DNA from: a virus
Length of the DNA: 26,796 nucleotides
IMG/VR virus record: IMGVR_UViG_3300030329_002279
Coordinates: 2,251 to 29,046 of that record
Strand: one strand, 5' to 3'
Shown here: in pieces, positions 17,022 to 23,914 of the stretch
How positions within the stretch are numbered: the stretch's first letter is position 1
How the letters are laid out: each line of letters begins with the position of its first letter
The notes under the pieces: model-generated
Database searches by the model: none
The model's input: the letters and a program-made list of their open reading frames with translations, nothing else
What the model was told of the DNA's origin: nothing
Program-made: the position numbers and the translations under genes

Positions 17022-17391
17022 CGGGATAGCTAGATGCCTGCCCATTGGGGCAGGCATCAGCTACAGTCCACCACTGCAGTTCCTGCAGTGGTGTTGAAGG
17101 CACAGTACCTAAGTACTGTGCCTTCAAACAGACCCCGTGGCCAGCCCAACCTGCAATGCACCGATGCTACCAAAGGTAGCCTCGGAAATGCATCAACTGC
17201 TTTAGTCAGCAGTTGATGCTGTTGGTAGCAACAGAAACAAATCCTAGATTTGTTCCAGTTGCAGTGAAAGGAAAAATTATCATGGATAATTTTACAGTAA
17301 CAACAGCTAGCAACAAGCACTGCAAGCAGTGCATGATGCGTAGCTGTGCTGTTGCTGATAGCAACAGCATGTGGCCACGAAGGTGACCACA
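17014..17391 (+). ncRNA. Array of about ten hairpins after the first early gene
   Basis: In order: AGCTAT/ATAGCT over the stop codon (17014-17031); a 16-bp hairpin 17027-17063 with an ATTG loop; CACCACTGCAG-TTC-CTGCAGTGGTG (17069-17093); a perfect 15-bp hairpin 17094-17108/17113-17127 with loop CTAA; 17161-17185 (loop AAA); GCATCAACTGCT/AGCAGTTGATGC (17190-17219); CTGTTG/CAACAG (17219-17234); AACAAATC/GATTTGTT (17236-17254); AAAATTATC/GATAATTTT (17273-17293); ACAGCTA/TAGCTGT enclosing GCACTG/CAGTGC (17303-17347); GCTGTTGCT/AGCAACAGC (17348-17368); TGTGG/CCACA (17370-17391). Loops are mostly 3-6 nt. Some adjacent arms overlap by a base or more and may be alternatives. The two hairpins at 17014 and 17027 cannot both form. 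No coding frame here has a ribosome site. Confidence 0.65.
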
Positions 17392-17400
17392 GTGGGAGCA

Positions 17401-17425
17401 AGTACAAGGACGTGTAAAGAGGTCG
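17401..17425 (+). promoter_or_regulatory. Repeated 25-nt motif, copy 1 (candidate phage promoter)
   Basis: AGTACAAGGACGT, then G, then TAAAGAGG, then T, then CG. The same block with two substitutions (T and C) occurs at 23915-23939. Both copies are in gaps just ahead of a gene or gene group: here 25 nt before a start at 17450. It does not look like a standard sigma70 promoter. A phage-specific promoter, an activator site or an RNA element are all open. Confidence 0.5.
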
Positions 17426-17449
17426 AAATAGATAGAAGAGGGAGGCTCT

Positions 17450-17590
17450 ATGCCAATATTATTTGTGATAGTACTAACAATACTTAGTACATATGTTGCA
17501 ACATATCTACTGTATATGACATATCTGTATAACTTTACAGATTACTTAGAGGAAAGAAAGGTGAATGATGACAGTAACAAAAGAATATGA
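17450..17590 (+). CDS. Small single-span membrane protein (46 aa)
   Basis: A 46-aa ORF, MPILFVIVLTILSTYVATYL followed by LYMTYLYNFTDYLEERKVND and a short charged tail. It starts at an ATG with GGGAGG 5 nt upstream and overlaps the next gene by 26 nt. Residues 3-27 form one hydrophobic helix and the C-terminal 17 residues are charged. It is the first gene after the repeated motif and the hairpin array. A role at the inner membrane, such as modifying host envelope functions or excluding other phages, is possible, but no family is recognised. Confidence 0.6.
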   Translation: MPILFVIVLTILSTYVATYLLYMTYLYNFTDYLEERKVNDDSNKRI

Positions 17591-18062
17591 TCCGATGACC
17601 ATGCCACATACACATGTACGTGCAGTAATACATGGCTTTGGTAGACCAGACTTCAAGGAATATATGTTTGAACGTAAGAAAGTATACCTTGACTGGCTTG
17701 ACAAGGAACATGGTAATCATCCTACTGACTGGCAACCTGAAGAACCTAACAAGTTCTACGACGGTATAGTATTTGAACTACCTGATTCAGAAGAGCTAAC
17801 GAAACTAGTAGCTGAGCATGAGAATAAGAAAGCTACATGTTGGGTACGTAGCATTACGTATCGAGCACACTCATGTACGTTCCAGTGTGGAGTACAACAA
17901 GAGAAGTATGGTACATCTATCTGCGAACTGGACACGACACGTGATGCAATGGATGTTATAATAGAACTTGATGATTGGGAATGTGATGCTGAGGTAAAGG
18001 TGGATGAGGCACAAGCACAGTTCTTAGATGAATTGTACCCTGATAATCAAATAGTAATCTAA
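17565..18062 (+). CDS. Unknown acidic early protein (165 aa)
   Basis: The ATG at 17565 has GAAAGGTGA just upstream, and a second ATG follows directly. The protein is acidic, especially the C-terminal 40 residues (MDVIIELDDWECDAEVKVDE). It contains a conserved-looking N-terminal block HTHVRAVIHGFGRPDFKEYM and single cysteines near residues 93, 103, 107, 116 and 134, with no clear metal-site spacing. It overlaps the membrane peptide gene and is followed by a structured gap. Function unknown. Confidence 0.7.
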   Translation: MMTVTKEYDPMTMPHTHVRAVIHGFGRPDFKEYMFERKKVYLDWLDKEHGNHPTDWQPEEPNKFYDGIVFELPDSEELTKLVAEHENKKATCWVRSITYRAHSCTFQCGVQQEKYGTSICELDTTRDAMDVIIELDDWECDAEVKVDEAQAQFLDELYPDNQIVI

Positions 18063-18064
18063 CA

Positions 18065-18300
18065 ATCATATCCCCTCGCTTTCGTCAACCCCTAAAGGGG
18101 TGTGACTTCAGCTCGTTGATATGATGTGTTTGATTTGTATTGGTAATATTCCCGTTGGATAAACAAGCTCTTCCGCAGTACAGCCCCGCTGTGCCCGGAG
18201 TTTATCCTATGCACAATGTAAGAGTTAGTGGAACTGGGAAGCTAACCGCCAATCATGAGAGCTTGACCCTATGGCTCCTGAACATGGGGTTGAGCTCTCA
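18065..18300 (+). ncRNA. Structured intergenic RNA, four helices with G-U pairs
   Basis: ATCATATC (18065-18072) pairs with GATATGAT (18118-18125) around ACCCCT-AA-AGGGGT (18088-18101). GGATAAAC (18157-18164) pairs with GTTTATCC (18200-18207), enclosing TCCG/CGGA and GTACAGC-CCC-GCTGTGC, with one U-G pair. GTTAG/CTAAC (18224-18246) forms a weak arm. Finally 18256-18273 pairs with 18283-18300 over 18 bp, with three imperfect positions that are all G-U pairs in plus-strand RNA. Loop GCTCCTGAA. The block fills the gap between two genes and ends 18 nt before the next ribosome site. Candidate RNase III processing site or regulatory leader. Confidence 0.65.
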
Positions 18301-18328
18301 CCAAATTGGAAAAAGAAAGGAGGTAATG

Positions 18329-18652
18329 ATGACATCTATATCTACATGGGGAGTAAGCAAATCTGCTTTCATATCCCTTGACAATCCTGCTGATAGTACA
18401 TGGCAACATGCAATGTATATACGTGATGGAGAGAGTGCTGATACTCAACTGCGTGTGTACATGACAGAAGAAGAACTTGTAGAACTATATGAAACACTAC
18501 ATGCATACATACATGCACAAGTATTCATGGTTGAACAAGAACTTGATGATGAAACTATCAACATAAAAGTCAATCCAAAACTACTGGAACAATATGTTGC
18601 AATAAAGAATGGTAAAGAGCATGAAGTGGAACGAAGTACTACCACAGTATAG
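18329..18652 (+). CDS. Unknown early protein (107 aa)
   Basis: The start is the second of two adjacent ATGs (18326 and 18329). AAAGGAGG lies 5 nt before the second, a strong site and good spacing. The frame is open further upstream, to 18140, but that part runs through the structured RNA and has no ribosome site. The protein begins MTSISTWGVSKSAFISLDNP, is acidic, and has a helical middle (TEEELVELYETLHAYIHAQV) followed by EQELDDETINIKVNP. No family is recognised. It overlaps the following small gene. Confidence 0.7.
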   Translation: MTSISTWGVSKSAFISLDNPADSTWQHAMYIRDGESADTQLRVYMTEEELVELYETLHAYIHAQVFMVEQELDDETINIKVNPKLLEQYVAIKNGKEHEVERSTTTV

Positions 18653-18812
18653 AGCTGTGCGTACATTAGAACAATGGATAGCTACATACCCCAAAGATGT
18701 AGCAACATTCCTAATGTTCATACAAGAATCATCAGCTACCGAGGGTAAGATACAGGCTTACATGGTAGATGGTGTAGAGAAACAAGGTGATACATGGGTA
18801 GACCTAACTTAG
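18609..18812 (+). CDS. Unknown early protein (67 aa)
   Basis: A small ORF overlapping the previous gene by 44 nt and the next by 19 nt, part of a tight run of small early genes. Two starts are possible, 18609 (MVKS) and 18621 (MKWNEV); neither has a strong ribosome site, so translation may depend on coupling. It has a Trp/Tyr-containing N-terminus (YRAVRTLEQWIATYPKDVAT) and no recognised domain. Confidence 0.5.
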   Translation: MVKSMKWNEVLPQYRAVRTLEQWIATYPKDVATFLMFIQESSATEGKIQAYMVDGVEKQGDTWVDLT

Positions 18813-18976
18813 ATAACGAGAATGATTGGGAGAAACGTGAACGTGAACTCAATGCATTCCAAAAAGTATTAGATGAGTTCTTAGAAACTGTACCTAATGC
18901 ATTACTAACTAAGGGTGTAGTCAATAAGTTCAGAAAGTTTCTAAACGATAAGATAGATAAAGGATGGAGACCATGA
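18794..18976 (+). CDS. Unknown early protein (60 aa)
   Basis: A highly charged helical protein (NDWEKRERELNAFQKVLDEF and VNKFRKFLNDKIDKGWRP). The ATG at 18794 has AAGGTG 5 nt upstream, inside the previous gene. Its stop overlaps the next start as ATGA. Such small charged proteins are typical of phage early host-takeover regions, but no target can be inferred. Confidence 0.55.
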   Translation: MGRPNLDNENDWEKRERELNAFQKVLDEFLETVPNALLTKGVVNKFRKFLNDKIDKGWRP

Positions 18977-19284
18977 CTGTAGATGAAGATGTGTTACCAG
19001 AACTATTGCTAGAACTAAAGCAAGGTCTAGATAAAATCATACACCCAGTAGTAGAAGGATTCATTGATTCATTTGAAGATCGATATCATCCGGAAGTGCA
19101 TGATAATGCTATCTGGAAAATGCATCTAGATATACAACGATTCTGGCATGCAGAATGGAAAAGGAGATTAGGTTATTCGGAAACAGAATACAAAGTCAGT
19201 ACTGGTAAATCGTGGTATCAAGAGGTTGATGACGTTGGAACTGTATTAGTTACAACGGATGAAACAGGAGATGATCATGAGTGA
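18973..19284 (+). CDS. Unknown acidic early protein (103 aa)
   Basis: The start at 18973 forms an ATGA overlap with the previous stop and has GGAG close upstream. An in-frame ATG at 18964 would add three residues. The protein begins MTVDEDVLPELLLELKQGLD and is acidic, with a His/Trp-rich centre (WKMHLDIQRFWHAEWKRRLG). No family is recognised. Confidence 0.6.
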   Translation: MTVDEDVLPELLLELKQGLDKIIHPVVEGFIDSFEDRYHPEVHDNAIWKMHLDIQRFWHAEWKRRLGYSETEYKVSTGKSWYQEVDDVGTVLVTTDETGDDHE

Positions 19285-19513
19285 ACCAGATGTAAATGAT
19301 GAATGGGTTCAACGAGTCCAAGACGCAGTAGAAGATTTGTTGATAGAACTAGAGGAAAGAATAAGTAAAATCTTCGAATACACATTAGAAGAAATCGAAG
19401 AAGTACTAACAGCTTCTGAACTAGATATGCAACAGATATTCAAAGAAAAACAAAAGGAACTCTTTGGAGAAGAGTTCCCAAAAAAAGAAAGTGAGGTTCA
19501 AGATGCCAGCTGA
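19277..19513 (+). CDS. Unknown coiled-coil early protein (78 aa)
   Basis: The ATG at 19277 has AGGAG 7 nt upstream and overlaps the previous gene by 8 nt. In-frame ATGs further upstream (19259, 19271) lack a site. Most of the protein is one long acidic helix with heptad-like spacing (QRVQDAVEDLLIELEERISK, EYTLEEIEEVLTASELDMQQ). It probably forms a coiled-coil dimer or binds the neighbouring product. Function unknown. Confidence 0.6.
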   Translation: MSEPDVNDEWVQRVQDAVEDLLIELEERISKIFEYTLEEIEEVLTASELDMQQIFKEKQKELFGEEFPKKESEVQDAS

Positions 19514-20579
19514 CATCGAGAAACTAGTATATGTAAAAGAAGAAGGTGTGCCATGGCATGGACTGGGTACAGGAACAGATGGATACACCACATCCCAACA
19601 GTTGTTAGAGGAACATCGGTTGGATTGGAATGTAGAAAAGACTCCAGTACTATTTAATAGTGCTGAGATATGGGCCAAGAGGGAAGTGCCTAATAGGTAT
19701 GTACTGTATAGAGACAGTGATGCCCAGCCACTTGGTATTGTAGGCCCTAACTACCAGCCAGATGCACCCAAGGATATCTTCAAGTATGCAGATGAGCTAG
19801 TGCCGGACGGCATAGCACGTTGGGCTACTGCAGGTACACTATGGAACGGTGGCTTTCCTAGATTCTTTGCAACCATGAAGTTAGAAAAAGATTGGCATAT
19901 ACGTGGTGAAGAACACCAACAGTATTTGTTATTCCATACTGATTACAATGGACAGTACTCACTGCAAATCCTAGGTACTAATGTACGTGTGGTGTGTCGT
20001 AACACTACCGACTTAGCATTAGGTAAGAGAGATGAGTATGGAAGAAGACTCAACACAGGTGTACGTATCAAGCACAATGCTTCTAATAGAGATGCCTTGA
20101 TAGAAGAATCCTTGAAGCAAGTAAGCATAGTAACTGCACAGATGGAACGCTTTGCTAACTGGGCTGAAGGTATTGGTTCACGTGCCTCAATCGATAGCAA
20201 CTTACAAGGTCATGGAACATTAGGTATTGTATCTGATGATCCTAAAATCGATAAAGTGCTAGAGATTATTGCACCAAAAGGATTCATTGATTCATCTGTA
20301 TCTTATGATAGAGACAGTGAAACTGAACACAAACTACAGGTTATAAAGCAAAAACGATCTAACTTCTTTAGTAACTTCTGGTTGCCTGAGAAAGAACGTA
20401 ACGGTGATATCATGTACAGTTTGTACAACGCAGCCATAGGGTATGCTGACTATGGAATAAACAGTAAGGCAACTGGTAACAACACTAGACAGGAAGCACG
20501 TAACAAGAGTGTACTGTTTGGTGCAGGTGCAAGGATGAAACAAGCTGTTACTCATGAGTTACTAGGTGCAGGATGGTAA
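19503..20579 (+). CDS. DUF932-type phage/plasmid-like protein (358 aa)
   Basis: The start is ATG 19503, with GAGG 6 nt upstream. An in-frame upstream extension to 19464 has no site. The pattern is that of the phage/plasmid-like family often annotated DUF932: an N-terminal VPWHGLGTGTDGYTTSQQLL (residues 16-35), then WNVEKTPVLF, RYVLYRDSDAQPLGIVGPNY (65-84), and TNVRVVCRNTTDLALG near 159-174. A long helical region and a C-terminal block with NNTRQEARNKSVLFGAG follow. Family members are common in phages and plasmids, often next to replication or recombination genes as here. The biochemical role is not established. It overlaps genes on both sides. Confidence 0.75.
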   Translation: MPADIEKLVYVKEEGVPWHGLGTGTDGYTTSQQLLEEHRLDWNVEKTPVLFNSAEIWAKREVPNRYVLYRDSDAQPLGIVGPNYQPDAPKDIFKYADELVPDGIARWATAGTLWNGGFPRFFATMKLEKDWHIRGEEHQQYLLFHTDYNGQYSLQILGTNVRVVCRNTTDLALGKRDEYGRRLNTGVRIKHNASNRDALIEESLKQVSIVTAQMERFANWAEGIGSRASIDSNLQGHGTLGIVSDDPKIDKVLEIIAPKGFIDSSVSYDRDSETEHKLQVIKQKRSNFFSNFWLPEKERNGDIMYSLYNAAIGYADYGINSKATGNNTRQEARNKSVLFGAGARMKQAVTHELLGAGW

Positions 20580-20797
20580 CCATGGAAATCGATGAATCAG
20601 TTGATGGTTCTAAACTCTGCATTCAACCCCTTCAATGGATCACTGATGCGAACGGAACGTGGATCAGGAACGTGCCTGCTAACGGATCAACATGTGGCCA
20701 TGCAAAGAAGTATCACAGATTCAATGGAACGAATGGGAACTACTGCAAGCACTGCAAACCCAAAAACAAGTTCCATACCTTTAGTGAGGAGGATTAG
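20573..20797 (+). CDS. Small zinc-finger protein, unknown (74 aa)
   Basis: It overlaps the DUF932-type gene by 7 nt. The ATG at 20573 has AGGTG a few bases upstream; ATG 20582 (MEIDES) is an alternative. Residues 41-61 show C-x-H, then C58-x2-C61 (CGHAKKYHRF, NYCKHC), a compact zinc site of the same layout as the C-terminus of the 304-aa early protein. Basic residues sit inside the finger. It may bind nucleic acid or an RNA polymerase, but that is only a guess. Confidence 0.6.
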   Translation: MVTMEIDESVDGSKLCIQPLQWITDANGTWIRNVPANGSTCGHAKKYHRFNGTNGNYCKHCKPKNKFHTFSEED

Positions 20798-20798
20798 C

Positions 20799-21185
20799 AT
20801 GGAAAATAATACAACAGCTGATGCATTAGTTGCTAGCTTTAAGAGTGTCCGAGAGATGCATAAGCAAGCAACTATTGATAGACTAGAAGTACAACGTAAC
20901 CTAGCTGAGGCAGTGCAACAAGCAAGGGACTGTGAACAACAGTACACCTTGCGTAAAGCACGTATCAGTGGTGACGTACCGGGCAAGAATGCAGAACAAA
21001 GAGCAGCTACCTTACTGGTAATGCTTGAAGAGGATGAGGTATACACGGATACTTTCACCGAAGCATTTGAGCATAGAGCTAGAGCCTCTGAACTAGAAGC
21101 TCATGTCCGTGTAAAAGATGAAGAAGTTAGAGCTTTACGAGAAGAGCTACATCTGATAGCAAATCTTGCAGGGCAGTTGCAATGA
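20799..21185 (+). CDS. Unknown coiled-coil protein (128 aa)
   Basis: The ATG at 20799 has GAGGAGG about 6 nt upstream. A longer in-frame reading from 20592 overlaps the zinc-finger gene and has no site, so it is rejected. The protein is almost wholly helical and charged (ATIDRLEVQRNLAEAVQQAR, EALELEAHVRVKDEEVRALR-like stretches), ends LHLIANLAGQLQ, and should form a coiled coil. It overlaps the next gene as ATGA. No family is recognised. Confidence 0.65.
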   Translation: MENNTTADALVASFKSVREMHKQATIDRLEVQRNLAEAVQQARDCEQQYTLRKARISGDVPGKNAEQRAATLLVMLEEDEVYTDTFTEAFEHRARASELEAHVRVKDEEVRALREELHLIANLAGQLQ

Positions 21186-21745
21186 GTGGTCACTTAGAAA
21201 AAGAAGCACTCAAGTTAGGAGCCATAAAAGTGGCAGAGATAGAAAAAAAGGACGTTGAAGGAGGCATGATCTCTAGAGATTGGGAGATTACTTTCGAGTT
21301 AGATGGCTTTACTATAAAGCATGGTGTTAGTTGTAGCCTTGAAGATATGTATAACTGGGTACTACAACTAGCAGGTGTATTCAATATCAGTGCAAACAAA
21401 GCTACTGTTAACCAAGTAGTTTCTGCACCTACATATTCTAATATAGATGGTGCTAATGTAGAGCAACCTAATTTCAACCTGACTGCGACCAAGTATGCTG
21501 ATAGAAAAGATGCTAATAAAATTGTTAGTGGACTACTGTGTCCATTCAATCAAGGCAAAGAGTTAGCACCTTCACGTGAGGATTGGGCTAGATACAATCA
21601 ACAAGATGGTATGTTAGACAATTACTTTTGTACTAAGGAACAGGATGATAGTGGTGAATGGATAACACCAGCTAACTGTACCCGTGGTGCAGATTGTGGC
21701 AAGACCATATGGAGACGGGAAGCTCATACGAGCTTTACCGTATAG
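21182..21745 (+). CDS. Unknown protein with four-cysteine C-terminus (187 aa)
   Basis: Coupled to the previous gene by ATGA. The N-terminal 80 residues look like a mixed alpha/beta domain (ISRDWEITFELDGFTIKHGV). The C-terminal third carries C120, C150, C166 and C172 (GLLCPFN, NYFCTKE, NCTRGADCG), spaced like a metal site. No catalytic motif is seen. The gene is followed by a structured gap holding a 15-bp stem. Confidence 0.6.
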   Translation: MSGHLEKEALKLGAIKVAEIEKKDVEGGMISRDWEITFELDGFTIKHGVSCSLEDMYNWVLQLAGVFNISANKATVNQVVSAPTYSNIDGANVEQPNFNLTATKYADRKDANKIVSGLLCPFNQGKELAPSREDWARYNQQDGMLDNYFCTKEQDDSGEWITPANCTRGADCGKTIWRREAHTSFTV

Positions 21746-21753
21746 TAACAGAC

Positions 21754-21829
21754 GCAAGCTACTCAGTGTTCCTGTTAGGTAACTGCAGGATAGGTTACTT
21801 CATTGCCTTTTCCGCACTGGGTAGCTTGC
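21754..21829 (+). ncRNA. Stem with possible pseudoknot between two early genes
   Basis: GCAAGCTACTCAGTG (21754-21768) pairs with CACTGGGTAGCTTGC (21815-21829) over 15 bp, with one U-G pair. In the 46-nt inner region CCTG (21771-21774) can pair with CAGG (21786-21789), while AGGTAAC in its loop (21777-21783) can pair with GTTACTT (21794-21800, one G-U), giving an H-type pseudoknot or two alternative hairpins. It lies 9 nt after a stop and 17 nt before the next start. Confidence 0.65.
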
Positions 21830-21846
21830 CATTTAAGGAGAAGAAA

Positions 21847-22377
21847 ATGCCAGAACATTTAACATATAAAGATTACAATCAGTATGAAGATACGTGGCAC
21901 GACGTATTAGATTTGAACAATGATGTCATCACCTATGACATACTAGAAGAAATGGTTCAAGACAAAGGTTGGTTCGATGAGAACATGGTTGCTGATATAA
22001 CAGTAACTAGAACCTCTGACATCTGGAGAATCTTCAATCAAGTATCAACACTACTAACTGATGACACTAGTTACAACAAAGCAGATGACCAAAAGCTATG
22101 TCAGTTCTACTGTATGTTGATGGAAAGAATGTATAGATTAAGCCAACAAACATTTGTACATACACTTGCATACTTTTGTAATGAAAGCCAACGTGGCAGT
22201 GAAGCTAAAGATGTAAGGTTCGATGACCTAACTGAAGGACAACGAGCTAGATTACGTGACTTTACACGTATGAATAAGGAGCTAGCTGATATAAAAGAAA
22301 GTATGCAGAACAGGAGGAACCAATGGAAAGGTATCGATATGCCGAACGAACAAGATCCGTTCACCAGCCCTGTGTAA
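21847..22377 (+). CDS. Unknown acidic early protein (176 aa)
   Basis: The ATG at 21847 has AAGGAG 6 nt upstream, directly behind the structured element. The protein is acidic and helical (HLTYKDYNQYEDTWHDVLDL, DLTEGQRARLRDFTRMNKEL) with no recognised domain. It overlaps the next gene by 55 nt, in another frame. Position just before the ATPase suggests the replication module, but nothing direct supports that. Confidence 0.65.
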   Translation: MPEHLTYKDYNQYEDTWHDVLDLNNDVITYDILEEMVQDKGWFDENMVADITVTRTSDIWRIFNQVSTLLTDDTSYNKADDQKLCQFYCMLMERMYRLSQQTFVHTLAYFCNESQRGSEAKDVRFDDLTEGQRARLRDFTRMNKELADIKESMQNRRNQWKGIDMPNEQDPFTSPV

Positions 22378-22595
22378 TGTGCAAGGTAGAAGTATGTATG
22401 GACATCATGCCTAACTCACCAGCTAATAGAAGAAATCCAAAGTTTCCTGTATACTCGTATAGAGATGCAAGAGATGGTGAACCGCATTACTGTGAGGGTG
22501 AATCAGCGAAGTACCTACTTGACTCGATAGATTATCTAATACCAAAAATAGAACTTCAACAGAAGGTACATAAATACAAGAGACCCGGTGTTTAG
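22323..22595 (+). CDS. Small cysteine-containing protein, unknown (90 aa)
   Basis: The ATG at 22323 has AGGAGG 5 nt upstream, a strong site inside the previous gene. Cysteines C17, C20, C25 and C57 (QPCVMCKVEVC, HYCEGE) could hold a zinc ion. The rest is charged, with a basic C-terminus (KVHKYKRPGV). Followed 11 nt later by the ATPase gene, so probably co-transcribed with it. No family is recognised. Confidence 0.6.
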   Translation: MERYRYAERTRSVHQPCVMCKVEVCMDIMPNSPANRRNPKFPVYSYRDARDGEPHYCEGESAKYLLDSIDYLIPKIELQQKVHKYKRPGV

Positions 22596-22606
22596 AAAGG
22601 TGACTC

Positions 22607-23779
22607 ATGAATACGAAACTTGAATGGCACATAGAAGATACAAGTATCAGTGCAACAAGAAACATATCAGCTACAGAAAAAGGGCTGACACATATACTAA
22701 AGTTCGAGGCAAAGAACATTCGACCAGAACGTGGACACCCTTATGCAACTATAAGAATATACCTGAACAACCTGAAATTAGAATCAGATGACATAGCTTT
22801 ACACAAACGTGAAGAAAGAAATAGGTTAGTCAATCAAGCACATCGTATACTGAAAGCACAGACACGTGGCTATGCACAAGACACAGCACAAAAAGATATG
22901 CTGGACTTTACTGAAGAACTCTGGGAGAAATGGATACGTAAAGATGGTGTACGTAAGAGTAGAAACATACAAAGAGTAGATGGTTTAGACTGGTTACTGA
23001 AACCATACATACTCAAAGGTGCAGGTTCAATACTCTTTGCCCCTCCCGGTACAGGTAAGTCATGGCTCGCAGTAGCTATGTCAGTAGTAATAGACGCTGG
23101 ACATAGCAACGTATGGACACCTGAACGTCAAGCTAATGTACTGTATGTAAACCTAGAACGTGATGAAGATGATACCGATTACCGTATCCATCAAGCTAAC
23201 GCCGCTTTACTTGGAGAAGACTATAGAGACAGAAGCATAGATGTACTACACAAGAGAGGCAGTACATTGACTGAGGTAAGTGGAGCTATACAAGACCACG
23301 TAGATAACAACGACGTTGGCTTAGTTGTCTTAGATTCACTAAGCAGAGCCGGTGCTAGCTTAGTAGACGACACTGCTGCTAACAGGACTATGGATACCAT
23401 GAATCGATTAGGTTGTGCTTGGCTAGCAGTAGCACATCCGCCTAGAGCAGACAGTGACCATGTGTTTGGTAGCCAGATGTTTACAGCTGCTGCTGATATG
23501 GAATGGAAACTGTCAACAGTCAATGAAGAAGATAAGATTTACATGAGACTAGAAGCTACTAAAGTAAACGCAAAGCGTAAAGGATCCTTAGAAGGATTGC
23601 TCATGCACATGAAAGGTGAGTACGGTATACAAGGACTAGAGCAAATAGATCCACGTATGATACCTGAACCTATGAGCAATGAAGATAAAGTAGAAGCTGC
23701 AGCATTAGCTAGCTTAGCTGACAATAACTTTAGTAATAGAATACAGCAGTATCAAAGTACTGAGAACATACCGTTCTAA
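22607..23779 (+). CDS. RecA/RepA-like AAA ATPase (helicase or recombinase)
   Basis: A 390-aa protein. Residues 1-130 are a charged N-terminal region ending in a basic linker and VDGLDWLLKPYILKGAGSI. The P-loop is APPGTGKS (145-152), Walker B is VGLVVLDSLSRAG (237-249), and a sensor-like AHPPRADSDHVFGSQMFTAAADM follows in two parts near 275-300. This is the AAA_25 / RepA hexameric helicase layout, with RecA-type recombination ATPases the main alternative. It is likely to act in phage DNA replication or recombination, consistent with the nuclease genes that follow. The ATG at 22607 has AAAGGTGA upstream. The C-terminus is an Asn/Gln-rich tail ending IPF, which resembles the acidic-phenylalanine tips that recruit SSB partners, though weakly. 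Confidence 0.8.
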   Translation: MNTKLEWHIEDTSISATRNISATEKGLTHILKFEAKNIRPERGHPYATIRIYLNNLKLESDDIALHKREERNRLVNQAHRILKAQTRGYAQDTAQKDMLDFTEELWEKWIRKDGVRKSRNIQRVDGLDWLLKPYILKGAGSILFAPPGTGKSWLAVAMSVVIDAGHSNVWTPERQANVLYVNLERDEDDTDYRIHQANAALLGEDYRDRSIDVLHKRGSTLTEVSGAIQDHVDNNDVGLVVLDSLSRAGASLVDDTAANRTMDTMNRLGCAWLAVAHPPRADSDHVFGSQMFTAAADMEWKLSTVNEEDKIYMRLEATKVNAKRKGSLEGLLMHMKGEYGIQGLEQIDPRMIPEPMSNEDKVEAAALASLADNNFSNRIQQYQSTENIPF

Positions 23780-23829
23780 GATACTTACATACCTACCATA
23801 GAAAAAATTTTGGTAAGCACAGTAGTGCA

Positions 23830-23873
23830 CAGTAGCAGTAGCAGTAGCAGTAACAGTAGCAAAACAGTAGCAG
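23830..23873 (+). repeat. Short tandem CAGTAG-type repeats
   Basis: About six near-copies of CAGTAG, some as CAGTAA or with small spacers, lie in the 209-nt gap after the ATPase gene. GCAC-AGTA-GTGC (23817-23828) forms a small hairpin immediately upstream. The tract is low-complexity and A-rich afterwards. It could be an iteron-like protein site or simple slippage. No ORF crosses it with a ribosome site. Confidence 0.5.
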
Positions 23874-23914
23874 AACAATAAAGAAAGGTAGAGAACAGTT
23901 GTAAAAGAACAACG

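Noticed and set aside
17034-17407. 60- and 116-codon open frames over the hairpin array
   Set aside because: Frames through palindromes are open on both strands by symmetry, and neither has a ribosome site.
18140-18328. N-terminal extension of the 107-aa protein
   Set aside because: The strong AAAGGAGG site fits the ATG at 18329. Upstream codons lie in a structured element whose G-U pairs mark it as RNA structure.
20592-20798. N-terminal extension of the 128-aa coiled-coil protein
   Set aside because: It overlaps the zinc-finger gene in another frame and lacks a ribosome site. The GAGGAGG before 20799 decides the start.
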